From Gonium pectorale (Eukaryota > Chlorophyta > Chlorophyceae > Chlamydomonadales > Volvocaceae), in assembly GCA_001584585.1 (NCBI GenBank), contig LSYV01000019.1, positions 907,297 to 971,296 on the forward strand: a stretch of 64,000 nt of DNA. The letters run 5' to 3'. Below are positions 1-10,812 of the stretch, in pieces. A program made the translations under genes and the position numbers. The notes under the pieces were generated by a model that worked only from the letters and a program-made list of their open reading frames with translations, was not told the origin of the DNA and did not search any database. The stretch's first letter is position 1; the number at the start of each line of letters is the position of its first letter.

Positions 1-583
1 GTCTGTGGACAGAGCAACCATAGCCCCCAACCGCTCGCCTTACGACAGTCATAACGCCCTATAGTACGGCACCTACGCTCGCACATCAACGCCCAACTGC
101 CATCGCGAACACGGTGCTCCACGACCAGAAAATGCATGTGATGGATACACACTGCCAGACAAACCGCGTCCGTGGCACGCAGTCAAGCTCGGCCAGGGCT
201 CGACCTATCCCGCACGCTAAGAGCAAGTCTCCCCCGTCCCACCGGCAGCAATGTTTAGCCTCGCACGACCCTGGGCTAGCTCTGGGTGTTTAGCTCTGGC
301 TACTGTGGCTTCTGGCGTCAACCTCTGGCAGTCACCCACAATGGCCTCCTACGGCAGGCGATGGCGCGTCTCCTGGCGCTCATGCTGGCTTCAATCGCTG
401 GCGCTCGCAGGACCCCAAGAGGAGCAAACCCCCACACGCGTCGTCGGCCGTCGCACACCCGACCTACCGCCCCTTCGCGGCATCGACCCTCCTCGAAAGC
501 CTGGCATACTCAGCGTCACGGTACCGAACAGCGCGCTCCAATCAGCGAAACCACCCGAGTGCGTACCTCCATGCACTGCGGGA
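1..583. other. 3' flank of FMO-A, no gene seen
   Basis: No supported exon was found on either strand. The minus strand was searched for the two terminal exons carried by FMO-B and FMO-C (the RRGPAWAV and SSWLR blocks) and neither is present. No TTACA (TGTAA on the minus strand) was found, so the FMO-A transcript may end, or continue, beyond the window edge. Confidence 0.5.
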
Positions 584-3500
584 TCAGCACTGCAGGAAGT
601 AGCCCTCTGATAACGGCTCGTCGGGCGCGTCGCAGGCCGAGTCCAGCGCAGCTGCCGCCACCGGTGCGGCGGTCGGCCCCGCATCCGGCAGGCCCTGGAC
701 CGCGGCCATGCCCAGACGGCTGCGGGAGGGCTGCTTGCCAAACGATGCGCGTGTGAATGTGGCCCCGGCGACCGACGTCGTTTGCGTCGGGACTTCGGAG
801 CCTGCCTCCTCGGCGCGAGACGCGGCCCGAATCAGCGCGCCCGCACCGCTGCTGGAGAAGCGCGCTCCACAACTGCCCAAGCGCTGGCTGTACGGAAGCC
901 GCGCCGCCTCCGCCGCCATGTCCAGCAGACCGCCGCTAACGACGCGACCACCGCCCTTGCCTCTGGTGCTGCCGCCTCCGTTGCTGCCGCCTCCGTTGCT
1001 GCCGCCTCCGTTACTGCCACCACCGTTGCTGCCACCACCGTTGCTGCCGCCACCGTTGCTGCCGCCACCGAAGCCGAGCAGGGAAGCGAGCGATACGCCA
1101 CGTCGCGGCGGCTTGTGCTTTCCACCAACACCAAGCGCGACGGCGTTGCTCCGAGCCGCCACATACGCCGCCTCTGCTGTTGTTGTCATTGCGCCTTGCG
1201 AGTCCTCTGCCAAGGTTACCGAACGGCTGCGTGACTCGCCGTTGCTTTTGCTGCCAAGCAGCAGCAGGGCGTGCGGCGGAGCTGCCATCCCGCTCGCGCC
1301 ATCCCTGAGCAGAGCGCTGGAAGCCAAGTCGCCGGCCAGCCCACGGGCCGTGGTGCTGCCGTTGCTGGACACACGCCCTCCCGAGAACGCACCTCGGGAG
1401 GCCATCAGGTGCTCCAACGACCCCGCCTCCGGGAGTCGACCGCTGGCGCTCGCCTGCAGCGCACCGACGCTCGTGGCTGCGGTGCCGAGCAGCGCCGACT
1501 GGGGCGTCGCCGGCGCTGAGCCGAGGGGGCTGCCGCCCTGCGACGGCGCCGCCGCCGGGCTGCGCGGCGAGGCGCCCGCGGCACCGCGGGCAAAGGCCGC
1601 GAGGGCGTCGGCGGCCGCCACTGCGTTGGCTATGGCGGTGCGCGCTGTGGCGGCGCCCGCGTCGCGCACGTCCGAGGCGTGCCTGGACGGCGGCTTGCGG
1701 CGCAGCGACCCCAGGCGGCAGGCCCCACCAGACGGGCGCCTGGCGAGGACGCGTGCCGGCGGGTCGGGCGCCAGCTGTGACGGGGACAGGGGCGTCGCCG
1801 GGATGGCGCCTCCGGCCGCGGCGGTGAGGCTGTCAATGGCGGTGAGAGCAGCAAGAGCAGGGGCGGTCGCAGAGGCGAGAGTCCGTGGGGCAATGGGCTG
1901 CGGCGGGACGTGCAGCCGCAGTCGCGTCGGGACCGGCTGCTGGCCGATGAACGAAGTCGTGATGCTGCGGCGCGGCGGGCGGCGAGGGCCGGAGGATGTG
2001 GCCGGACCGGCGAGCTTGCCGACGATGAAGGAAGACCACCGGCTGGCGCCTCCGCCGCCGGTCTCCATGTCGGTTTTGACGGCGATGGCGGCGGCGGAGG
2101 CCCGGGCTGCGAGCTCTCTAGCGTAGGCTGCAGCCTCGGCGGCGGCGTCAGCTGCGTTTAGGGCGCGGTCGCCCGCCTCGCCGGCCTCCTTGGAGCTGCC
2201 GCCGGAGCCCACGGGCTCTCGCGGGCGTTCCCGAATGGGACTAAGCCGGCCCTCCACCGCGTGCAGGTCACAGACCGACCCGCGGGTCCGTGCGAGCAGC
2301 GGCGTGAACGGCAGCTGCGGCGGCGATGACGACGGCGGCGGCTGCGACAGGAGCTCCGCTATCGCAGCGGCGGCAGCCGCAGACGCGCCGCGGGGGAGGC
2401 GGGGCGCGTTGTGCTGGTACGCGGAGACGGAGGGGAAGGGGAAGAGCGCGGGGTTCAGCAAATGCGTCCGCAGCGCCGCCAGCTGCGACTCAAGCGCCTC
2501 CACCGCGCAGCCGCCTCCACCGGCGCCGCTGACGTCAGGTGTGCCCCCGTTGCTGCTAGGCCCGTGGCTACCACCGCGAGAGCTCGGGCTCTGGACCATG
2601 ACGCCGCTGTCAGCTGAACAGTCCAGCAGGAAGAGCCGGCTGCTCCCTCGCAGCGGAGGGCGGCGCGGGATGGCCGGCCCGGCCGCCGCCGCCGCCTCGT
2701 CTGTGCCTGCAGCTGACGGCTGCCCCGTTGGTGACGCCGGCGGCAACATCAGCGGCTTGGCCGCGGAGGCCTGGCGCCACGGCCAAGGGGACAGGCGGGA
2801 GAGTGAGCGGGGCAGTTTGGCCACCTCCCTGCTGGCGCCTGGCGAGCTAATCCTTTCCACAATACCAACTGGAGAGCCTGACGGCAGACCTGTCCTTGGC
2901 TGCGGCTTACTTGGGACCGCACAAAGCGGCTGGACTCCGCAAGCGGCCGGTAAGGCCGCGTCAAGGAACGCATATTTGCAATCGTCGGATGACGTGCTAC
3001 CGCCTGGCAGCAACAGCGGTGGCTGCTGCTGCTGCAGGGGATGCGCTGCCCGCGACGCTATAATGTCCCCATAGGAGAGGGAGCGGCGGGGCCGTCGTGC
3101 CTCGGCGCGCGGTTGTGGTGCGGGCGCCGAGTTGCGCGTCTGCGCCGGCAGCGCCCCCTCCGCCGCTATGGAGGCGGCGGCGGCACCAGCGCCGCCGCGC
3201 TGGCCGTGATTGGCTACGAGTAGGCTCTCCAGAGCGGGCATTTCCACAATGCGCTGCGGCCGCTGCCGCCGCTGCGTCAGCTGAGGTCGTGGCTGCCCAA
3301 GCATCTCCCGGCTGGCCTCCTCGTGCACCGCTTGGCCCCAGCCCGCCGGCGGCTGCGCCTCCGCAGAGGCGGCGGCGGCGGCAGAGGAGCTTGTGCCGCT
3401 GGAGCCGGTCGCGGCCAAGTGCTGAGGCGGGCTGATGTCGAGGCAGGATGTGGAGGCCAAGGGGGAAAGGGGAGTAACCTGCACCAGGTCCGGCCCGTAG

Positions 3501-6500
3501 CTGTCCATAAACGTCGGCGGCGGCACCGGCACCGGCGCCGCCGTTGCAGCAGTGGTGGCGGCCCCGGTGACGTAAGCGCTGTTGCCCACGATGCTATACG
3601 GCACCGGCATGGAGATCCGGCCGGACAAGTCCTCCGACACGCCTGCTTGGATGGCAGCGGGCCCCGGGGCGTGGAGCGCCGCCAAGCCGCCGCCTGGCGC
3701 CACCGCCCCCTCCGCACGCGGCTGCGGGCCCTCTCCAACGACTTCCGCCTCCACCGTCTCGCCCTCAAGGAGGCCTTCCGGGCTACGGCCAGCCTGTCTC
3801 AGGAGCCGGGAAAGGTACACGTGTGGGAGCTCGGGTGCCGGCGGGCAGAGCGGGCGGCGGTCGCCTTGCGCACCCACATCGACGACATTCGCCTCCACCG
3901 TCTCGCCCTCGAGGACGCCCGGGGAGCTCCAGCCGACCCCGAGCTGACGCACCGCCACCCCGCCGGCCTGGCTCAGCATGCTGGCTCTGCACGGCGACGG
4001 GGGCGACGGCGCCGGATGGCACAGCGGGAGGCTGTCGGGCGGGCTGTCGCCGGCGATAGAGGCAGCGCTGCCGGCGCACGAGCTGCGCCGACGCTGGGCG
4101 AGGCTGCTGCAGCGGCGGGACGCCGGCTGGGGTCTGGGGGCATTCGGTGGGGGCGTACCCGCGCCCACAGCCGCCGAGCCTCCGCCGTCGTCGGACACCA
4201 GGTCCACCAGTATGGATAGGTCGACGCCCGTGGAATGCGACATGCGGCGGAGCTGCTGGGAGACCCGGTGCTCGCGCTCCGTCATGGTACTCCCCGCGAC
4301 GGCGGCGCTGCCCTCGCGCGAGTTCACAAGCCCCCGGCTGTGTCCGACGCAGCCATTACGACTGCCGTCGGCCGCCGCGGGGACCGAGGACGCTCCGGTC
4401 GCCCGGGCCTTCGGTGGCCTGTAGTAGCTAGGGTCCCAGCCGCCGCCGGTGCAAGCGGTGCTGCTGCTGTCACTGGTCCGAGGAGCCCGGCTCCTGCGCC
4501 CGATCGCGGTCAGGGCACTGCCCACAGCAGCGCAGACCGGCGACGCGCCCGGGGGCCCTGTGGTCGACGCGAAGGCAACGGACAGGCCGGGCGTTGGCGG
4601 CGGTGCAGCGTCCAGGGACAGCGGTCGCCCTGGGCTCATGCCCCGCAGCAGGGTCCCGGCGTCGCACATGCGCGTGCTGCCGGCGCGGATCGGCGGCGAG
4701 GCGTCGCGGGAGGGCGGGGGCCCCGTTGCCTGGCTGGCTGTCATGGCGCGGCGGAGCTTGTCTTGGAGATAGGGCGCCAGCGTAGGTGAGGTGACGGCGA
4801 GCGCCAGCCGCGGCCGCACGGCACTGAAGCTCGCGCCACCGCCGCCGCAGCTGCTTCCGCCGATGCTCCGGGAGCGTGACGTCCGGCGCAAGCGGCCGTC
4901 GGTCGCCGCCGCCGCAAGGCCGGCGACGGAGACGGCCGTGACGGCGGCTCCGGCCTGGTCGGTGTGCAGAAGCGCCGGCTCAGTGCCTTGCTGCGGCTGC
5001 GCCTCGATACGGTAGCCCTGCCGGAACGGCGAATGCAGTGGTGGGGTGGCGGCGCCAGCCGCCGGGCGGGAGACGCTCAGCCCACCTAGCACACGCCTGA
5101 GGATGCCGGAGCCGTCGCCGGACGCCCCGCCGAGGCTGCCGCTGGTGCTGCTGCGGCTGGGGCGGCTGGCGCCGCCCCGCCCCACGGACTGGGAGCGCTG
5201 CCGCGACGGCGCCCGCCGCGGTAGCGGCGTCGGTGCCGCAGTAGCCATTGCGTCTTGAATTGTCGCCGCGATGCCTTGTTGGCAACGCTCGTAACGGCTG
5301 CTGACGGGGCACCGCTCGGGGGTGCGGGAGCGTCCGATGAAGCAGCTGCCCATACGGCTCAGTAGCCCACCCCCGTTGCCACCGCTGCCACTGCCTCCCG
5401 CACATCCGGGCTTGGGCTCCACCAAGACCACGTCAGGGTCCGGGTAATGCAGCAGGCCGAGTGCGCAGCCTCCCGGGAGGTAATCATCTTTCTGGTCGAT
5501 TTTGGTCAGGGAGACGAGGCCGTCCAGGTCCCCCAGCAGCTGGCGCATGTAGGCGGCCTCAGCAGCGCGGACCCATGACCCGTGGGTCGATGCCAGGTGG
5601 GAGGCCAGCGCGGCGGCGCGCCATGCCCGCTGCCTGTTGATGTCCTCCCGCATGGCCATAGGGTCGGGCAGCTGGGCCCGGGCGGCCAGGTGTGCGGCCA
5701 GCCACTGCGCCTGCAGCTCCAGCAGCAGCAGCGGGCTGGAGGAGCAGGCCTGGGGGCAGGGGAAACACAGGAGGGACACAGTGGGCATGGGCCCCAGGTG
5801 TTCCTGGCAAACACACGGGTAACGGATTGAACGCAGAATGCCGTACGACCCGCCATGCTCCTCTGTTCCGGCTAGGAACCCCGCAGCTGCGCACCTCGAG
5901 GCCCACAAACGCCAGCCCGGGTACGTCGGGATGCAGCATGCCGCGATACAGCACCACCTCGCCACCTCCGAGGTCGCCGCCCAGCAGCGCCCGCCGCAGC
6001 CCGGGCTCCAGGAACGGCATGACCCGCGGGTCGGCCAGGCTGGGAGCCCACACGACCAGCTGGGCAGGCTTGGAGGGCGTGGCTGAAGCCGCGGAGCCAC
6101 TGGAGACCTTGGCCTTGGCCTTGGCATACGCCCAGAAGCGGCGCTTGGTGGGCGCGCGCAGCACCCGGGCCATTGCGCCCGGGCACGGCGCCGTGTAGTG
6201 CGGCTGCAGCGTCGCGTGCAGCGCCCTCCGCTGCGCATCCGCCAACAGAGCAGAGCCGTCGGTTAGTGCAGGTGATGACGCCGTGTCGCCAGGCGCCTGC
6301 GGTTCAAGGACTCGTTTGAGCGTGGATAGTACCCGCACTCGTAGTACGGAGCGGCAGAAAGGTGTCCGCACGTTGGGCAGTGCGGACGAAGCAAGGTCGG
6401 GTCAGCCGGCAGCTTACCGCGCTCAGCAGTCTTACGCCCTTGCCGCGCCGCAGCAGTACTAGCGACGATGCGCAGTCGAGCGCAGGCCGACCTGCGTTGA

Positions 6501-7779
6501 GGGTCGAGGAGATACGGAGGGAGACGAAGTCAGCACACAAGCCAGCAAGGAGTTGCTGGCTGTCGGGGTTTTGTTGACTTCAAGAAGGTACGCGGCTGTC
6601 CCTCAGGGTATGGGGTACCGTGCGCATTGTCAAGTGCAGTCCCTGCCCGCAGCAGCAAGCCATCCCCAGCCAGCTGGTCGTGCTGCACGGATCTTCGGTC
6701 ACTCTACGTCTCTACACGTATGGGCATTGAAAACCCTGGCTGCCACATACATACAATTCCCGGAAATAGCAGATAATCGCAATTGAAGACGCGGCAAGCA
6801 AGGCGCGTGCCAAACGACTTCAGTCTCACCGTCTCCCACCACCGCCACATCCCCGCCGCACGCGGCCACGTCTTCGGGAGTCACCCTCAATGCATGGAAG
6901 ACGCGTGTGGAGGGCCCTTGCTGGACCTGCGGGCCATTGAAGCGGAGTTCAGCCGTTTGTTTCCTTCCTATGGGAGGGGCTACAGCTTGCAGGTAGGAAA
7001 GAACAGGAGGAGAATGGAGGAGCAACGATTGTTGCACGACGGGATTCGTCGCCAGCACCGCGAATCATGTTTCATGCAAATCACCGGGCACTGTGGGCTT
7101 ACCTCCGGAAGAGCCTCTGGCAGGCAGGCCCCGGTGCACATAATAACGAAGTCGGCAGCCGCCTGGTATTTTTTTCCGTGGGCCAGGTCTTGGAAGGTGG
7201 CGCGCCAACGGCCCCGCGAGCCCACATCGGGATCGAAGGCAAGGTGGCACAGCTGGCACGACAGCCGCACGTGGTCCTGGACGTTGCGGTAGACTGCGTA
7301 GGCCGCGAGGTACAGACGCACGTCTCGCACCTGTGAGGAAAGGGTTGGGATTGTGGAGGCATGCACCAGCGGCGAGCCCATTTCAACTGGAAAGCGTACC
7401 ATAGGCTGCGCGGGAAGCCCGAGATGAAAGCCGGCATCTGTGAGAATCATACTGTCGTGTGGACCTGCGGTTGTCACGCAACTGCGTAAGACATGACATG
7501 ACCCATAATCCAGTTTGGACCCGACATGCCCTTCGCTTTGTTGCGGCAGTGCCAATATGGCACCATAAGCAATCAACCATTCTTACCATGCGCAGGCTCA
7601 TCTTCTGCGCCCGAAGCAGCCCAACCGCCGATGGCATGTTGTTGTTCGAGCAGTACCACGTTGAACCCTGCCGCGATGCATGCGGCCGCCGACAACAATC
7701 CAGCTGGCCCTGCCCCGACAATTAGGATGTCCGCTACGCCAGCACCTGCGGACTCCGGCCCACTATTTAGCCCCGCCAT
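584..7779 (-). CDS. FMO-A: flavin monooxygenase-like protein with giant low-complexity tail
   Basis: Seven exons, complement of 7587-7779, 7400-7437, 7103-7330, 6830-6926, 6418-6491, 5880-6296 and 584-5749, giving 2,070 residues with all phases consistent. Residues 22-27 are GAGPAG followed by a beta strand ending in Glu, the FAD-binding Rossmann signature. Near residue 136 ADFVIMCTG matches the strand-plus-TG motif that closes flavoprotein nucleotide domains. VVGDG at about 182-186, with a Pro-Ala-Leu-Asp continuation, is the second (NADPH-type) Rossmann motif, split by intron 4. A core with VWAPSLADPRVMPFL follows, then a tail of about 1,700 residues rich in Ala, Ser, Pro and Gly. The family oxygenates soft nucleophiles using FAD and NADPH; the substrate here is unknown. 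Typical members have about 450-550 residues, so the tail is exceptional. The start is the first ATG before the Rossmann strand. Other FAD-dependent oxidoreductase families remain possible. Confidence 0.82.
968..1069 (-). repeat. 15-nt tandem repeat encoding GGGSN units in FMO-A tail
   Basis: Seven near-identical 15-nt units encode Gly-Gly-Gly-Ser linkers joined by Asn on the minus strand. They separate a PRRGVSLASLL motif from GGLLDMAAEAARLPYSQR, the same pair of blocks that flank glycine linkers in FMO-B. Confidence 0.9.
5750..5879 (-). other. FMO-A intron 6 with GTTCCT donor in inverted repeat
   Basis: This 130-nt intron is homologous to intron 6 of FMO-B and FMO-C. Reading 5' to 3' on the minus strand it starts GTTCCTAGCCGGAAC, a 5-bp stem that covers the donor, and ends CCTGCCCCCAG. 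The donor is the only placement that keeps phase 0 in all three paralogs. Confidence 0.6.
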
Positions 7780-9115
7780 CCTCTCCGAGTAGCTAGGCAG
7801 TCAGATTTGGCTGGCCGTGCATTGCTGTATAACCAAACATGGGGAATACATTGCATCAAAGGTGCATATGAGCTTCCTGCCGTGCGCGATGTGACCGTTG
7901 TGACCACGGCGAGGAGTGTGAATTCGCAACCACAACCGGCGGAACAACGCGACGCCAACTGTGATTTTTGTAACAATACAGTCGATATATATGTTATTGT
8001 ACTAATAACAATGCAGTCCTAATCTGTGGCTTATCATTCCCAAGAATGCGTTCGGGCGAAACCTGCCTAGCTGCCGACAAGTTTCCAGGCATTTGGGGAT
8101 TCACCAAGTGCGTTTCTCCTACGCCAAGTATCCAGCAAATTGGAACTCGTGTGGTCTGGCCCAGCAACCGCGACAAAGCGAACTTCCAGTGGGCACCGCC
8201 TGCCAGACCGCAATACACTGTGGCGCAGAAGCGTCCCCTCGCACCGGGAACTACACGCAATGCCTCGTCTCAGGTGGACCACAGCAGCTGCCGACTGCGG
8301 TCAAGTATCAAGCAACCTGCGCCTGCGCCACCTGGCGAGCTCGAAACCGGCACATCATAATGCCAAACGATCCTCTTAGTACCCTGGATGGCTAGCCAAA
8401 CGGCGGCTTTTAAAGCTCATGTCTCTTTGCAAAAGCAAATAGGATTGTCCAGCACATCCTTCAGCGAGAGTTACCCCATCCCTTCGAATCACAGTGTGCT
8501 AACCTCAGGTTACATGGATAGTTTGTAACGTCAGATGCGCATATTCGACACCTAATCGTAACATATCGCCAGTATCGAAGCCAGGGCGAGCCTTGGCACG
8601 CCGCCGCCGCGAGCACTAGGAGCGGCAGCCCCATTGTACCGAGCATGACCTTGCTCACTCCTGCACGCACACCGAAAGGCACGGATCCCTCAGGCGGAGC
8701 GCTAACGCTGGAAGGTGCGCTGCGTATTGGTAGCTAAAGACGCACTGCACGAGCTATTTCTAGCAGAGGGACATCCCCTCGCGGTTTTCCCTTCTTCATT
8801 ACCCCTCGCGGTTGCAGTTAAGCAACAGAAAAAGCTGATCAGGTCAACGAGCACTGCAGGCGCACCCACAAGGGCTCACCCTGCAGTGGTGTGTTCGCCT
8901 CGTGCCCTCTTGAGGACTTGCAAGTACCAACTGCTATGCTCCTGATACGATGCCCACGAGTGCAGCGAGGCCTTCGCAAAGGCCAAGCGCGGTGCACTGC
9001 TGGAGGGCCTGGGAGGGGCCAGCCGCGCCGATTGCGCTAGTGAGGCTGCCCGTGTGCCAGCGCCACAGCCGGACGGGCCGCAGCGGGGCCGGTCCGCGCC
9101 TAGCCGCCCCTGGGC
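7780..9115. other. Intergenic: FMO-A upstream region and ARPC3 3' region
   Basis: No coding exon could be supported. The left part is the presumed FMO-A promoter and the right part the ARPC3 3' UTR. The ORFs here lack family motifs and splice partners. Confidence 0.5.
8510..8514 (-). other. Candidate polyadenylation signal for ARPC3
   Basis: TTACA on the plus strand reads TGTAA on the minus strand, the usual volvocine polyadenylation signal. It lies about 600 nt past the ARPC3 stop. Confidence 0.4.
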
Positions 9116-10125
9116 TCACATGGCCCGGTCCAGGAAGCGGCGGTTGGCAAAGGCCAGCCAGTGCTTGTTGGGCGCCCCCGCCGCCTGCTCGGGACTTCCC
9201 GTCGCACCGCCAGAGTACAGCCGGTCCAGCAGGCGTCGTCCCGTCTCTTCACGACACTGCCGAAGGTAGCTGCGAATGGTTTCTGTCGTGGCATCGGCCA
9301 GTCCAGCCGGGGATCGCGTTGATGGTCGCAGCCGTGTTCAAGTAACAGCAGGGAAGGGCAGGCCATGCAGGACTCCACGGCTGCACCGCAGCATTCAAGA
9401 CATCAGTACTCAGATATCCCTAGGAGCCTGGAAAGTATCAGACCGGCGCGGGTATGCGATGTGGGTGCAACTCTCGGAGGTACATCCGCTGGAGCGGTTG
9501 CACGTCGAAAGGCGGGCTGTACGCGGAGTACACCAGCTGGGCGTAGGCACCAGCAAGCCAACAGCCCCAGACGACCGTTATATCCCGCATTGGGAACCTA
9601 CCCTCCTCGTCCTTGTTGGCGGGCGACGACATGAGCGAGCCCAGGGGAAAGCCCGCTTGCCCGGGCAGCGGGAAACGGTCGTGCGCGTGCGCGAAGAGAA
9701 GCGCGCGGGCCTCTTCACGCCCAGGCGGCGGCTTTCGCTCGTTTAGGCCTATGCATGTGTAAGGCATAAATTGCGTGGGGCGTCGGGGGGGGGGGGAGTT
9801 TGCGCAGCAGAGGTTTGGCTGTCACGGAGTTGTGCCGTGCGAAACCCGTGCGCACCCTGCCGGCAAATGATAAGAGCATTGTACACCACTCACGTCTAAG
9901 GCAGCTGTTGATGAAGAGGATGAGGTACACGAGCAGCTTGTCGCCGGGCCCCCGGATATCAAAGCTCTTGAAGAGCGAGTTAGGCCGAAAGAGCTCAATC
10001 GCCTCATCGACCGGGTCGAGGAGGCTAGCATCCTTGTCTGCACCGCTGCCCAGGGGAACGAGAAGGCACCCACAGCAGAGTTTATGGCGGTCCACTTCTG
10101 TATTAAACCGGCTATGATATGCCAT
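9116..10125 (-). CDS. ARPC3: Actin-related protein 2/3 complex subunit 3 (ARPC3, p21)
   Basis: Three exons, complement of 9894-10125, 9602-9748 and 9116-9282, giving 181 residues, close to the usual 178. The protein starts MAYHSRF, like the MVYHS start of animal ARPC3. It contains DEAIELFRPN, SFDIRGPGDKLLVYLI, SYLRQCREETGRRLLDRLY and a C-terminal NKHWLAFANRRFLD, all colinear with the family. Introns are both phase 1. ARPC3 is a structural subunit of the seven-protein Arp2/3 complex, which nucleates branched actin filaments in the cytoplasm. The start was chosen at the ATG of MAYHS; an upstream in-frame codon adds only a few unconserved residues. It is divergently transcribed from CLPTM1, with 687 bp between start codons. 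Confidence 0.95.
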
Positions 10126-10812
10126 TTCGGGTGAAGTCAATCGCAGGTTTGATGACGGTAAAGCACCCTACATGCATGCGCGCAGAACTTAACGCGCCAA
10201 AATACGATCCAAGGGATTTCAGTTCTGTCTTTTGCCTGCTGGACTTGTGCCTATCCTCCACGTTGAGCTTTATACATGACAGCTTCGGCAATCCACAAGG
10301 GCGCTGTCGGAGTGTTTCCGGCTCACACACAAACCTTTTTGCGTCTGCAAGCATCGTTTGGCTTCTACTCTACTTCTAATAGCTGGGTCTGAAGGGCGTT
10401 TCTCTCACATTGATAAGCGAGTAAGCCCTAAGCAAAGCAGGCGACAAGCCGCCGGCCTCTTGCGCGGCTCCTTGTTGATAATCACTCTGATCACGTGCTG
10501 AGGTAAGCAACTAGGAGGGATGATGTGATGAGGGATGCAGAATATGACGGGGGCGTGATGGCGATCTGCGCCTTCAACAACCTTCATGTGCAACACCTTG
10601 ACTAGAAGCTGCCACTGTCTACCTGTTATACCCTTTGTGGTCTCTATGCGCCTTGCATGCATGCTGGCCCGGGAATAGCGTAATGCCCTCCCCTGTCACG
10701 GACTAGTGCTTGCCCCTGCCACTCCAGTCTGGCTCCACGATTGCCCTCCTCGACACCGTCCTTCCCCCTTATTCCGCTTCAGTCTATTCCCAGCGACCGT
10801 CGCGACCCCTTG
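10126..10812. promoter_or_regulatory. Divergent promoter region of ARPC3 and CLPTM1
   Basis: The 687 bp between the two start codons must hold both promoters and both 5' UTRs. No TATA box or repeated operator was clearly recognised. No coding exon is supported here. Confidence 0.6.

Noticed and set aside
832..5405. Many long ORFs on the plus strand opposite FMO-A exon 7 (for example 708-2126)
   Set aside because: They are GC-rich frame shadows of the tail exon. They lack motifs shared between paralogs, while the minus frame has them.
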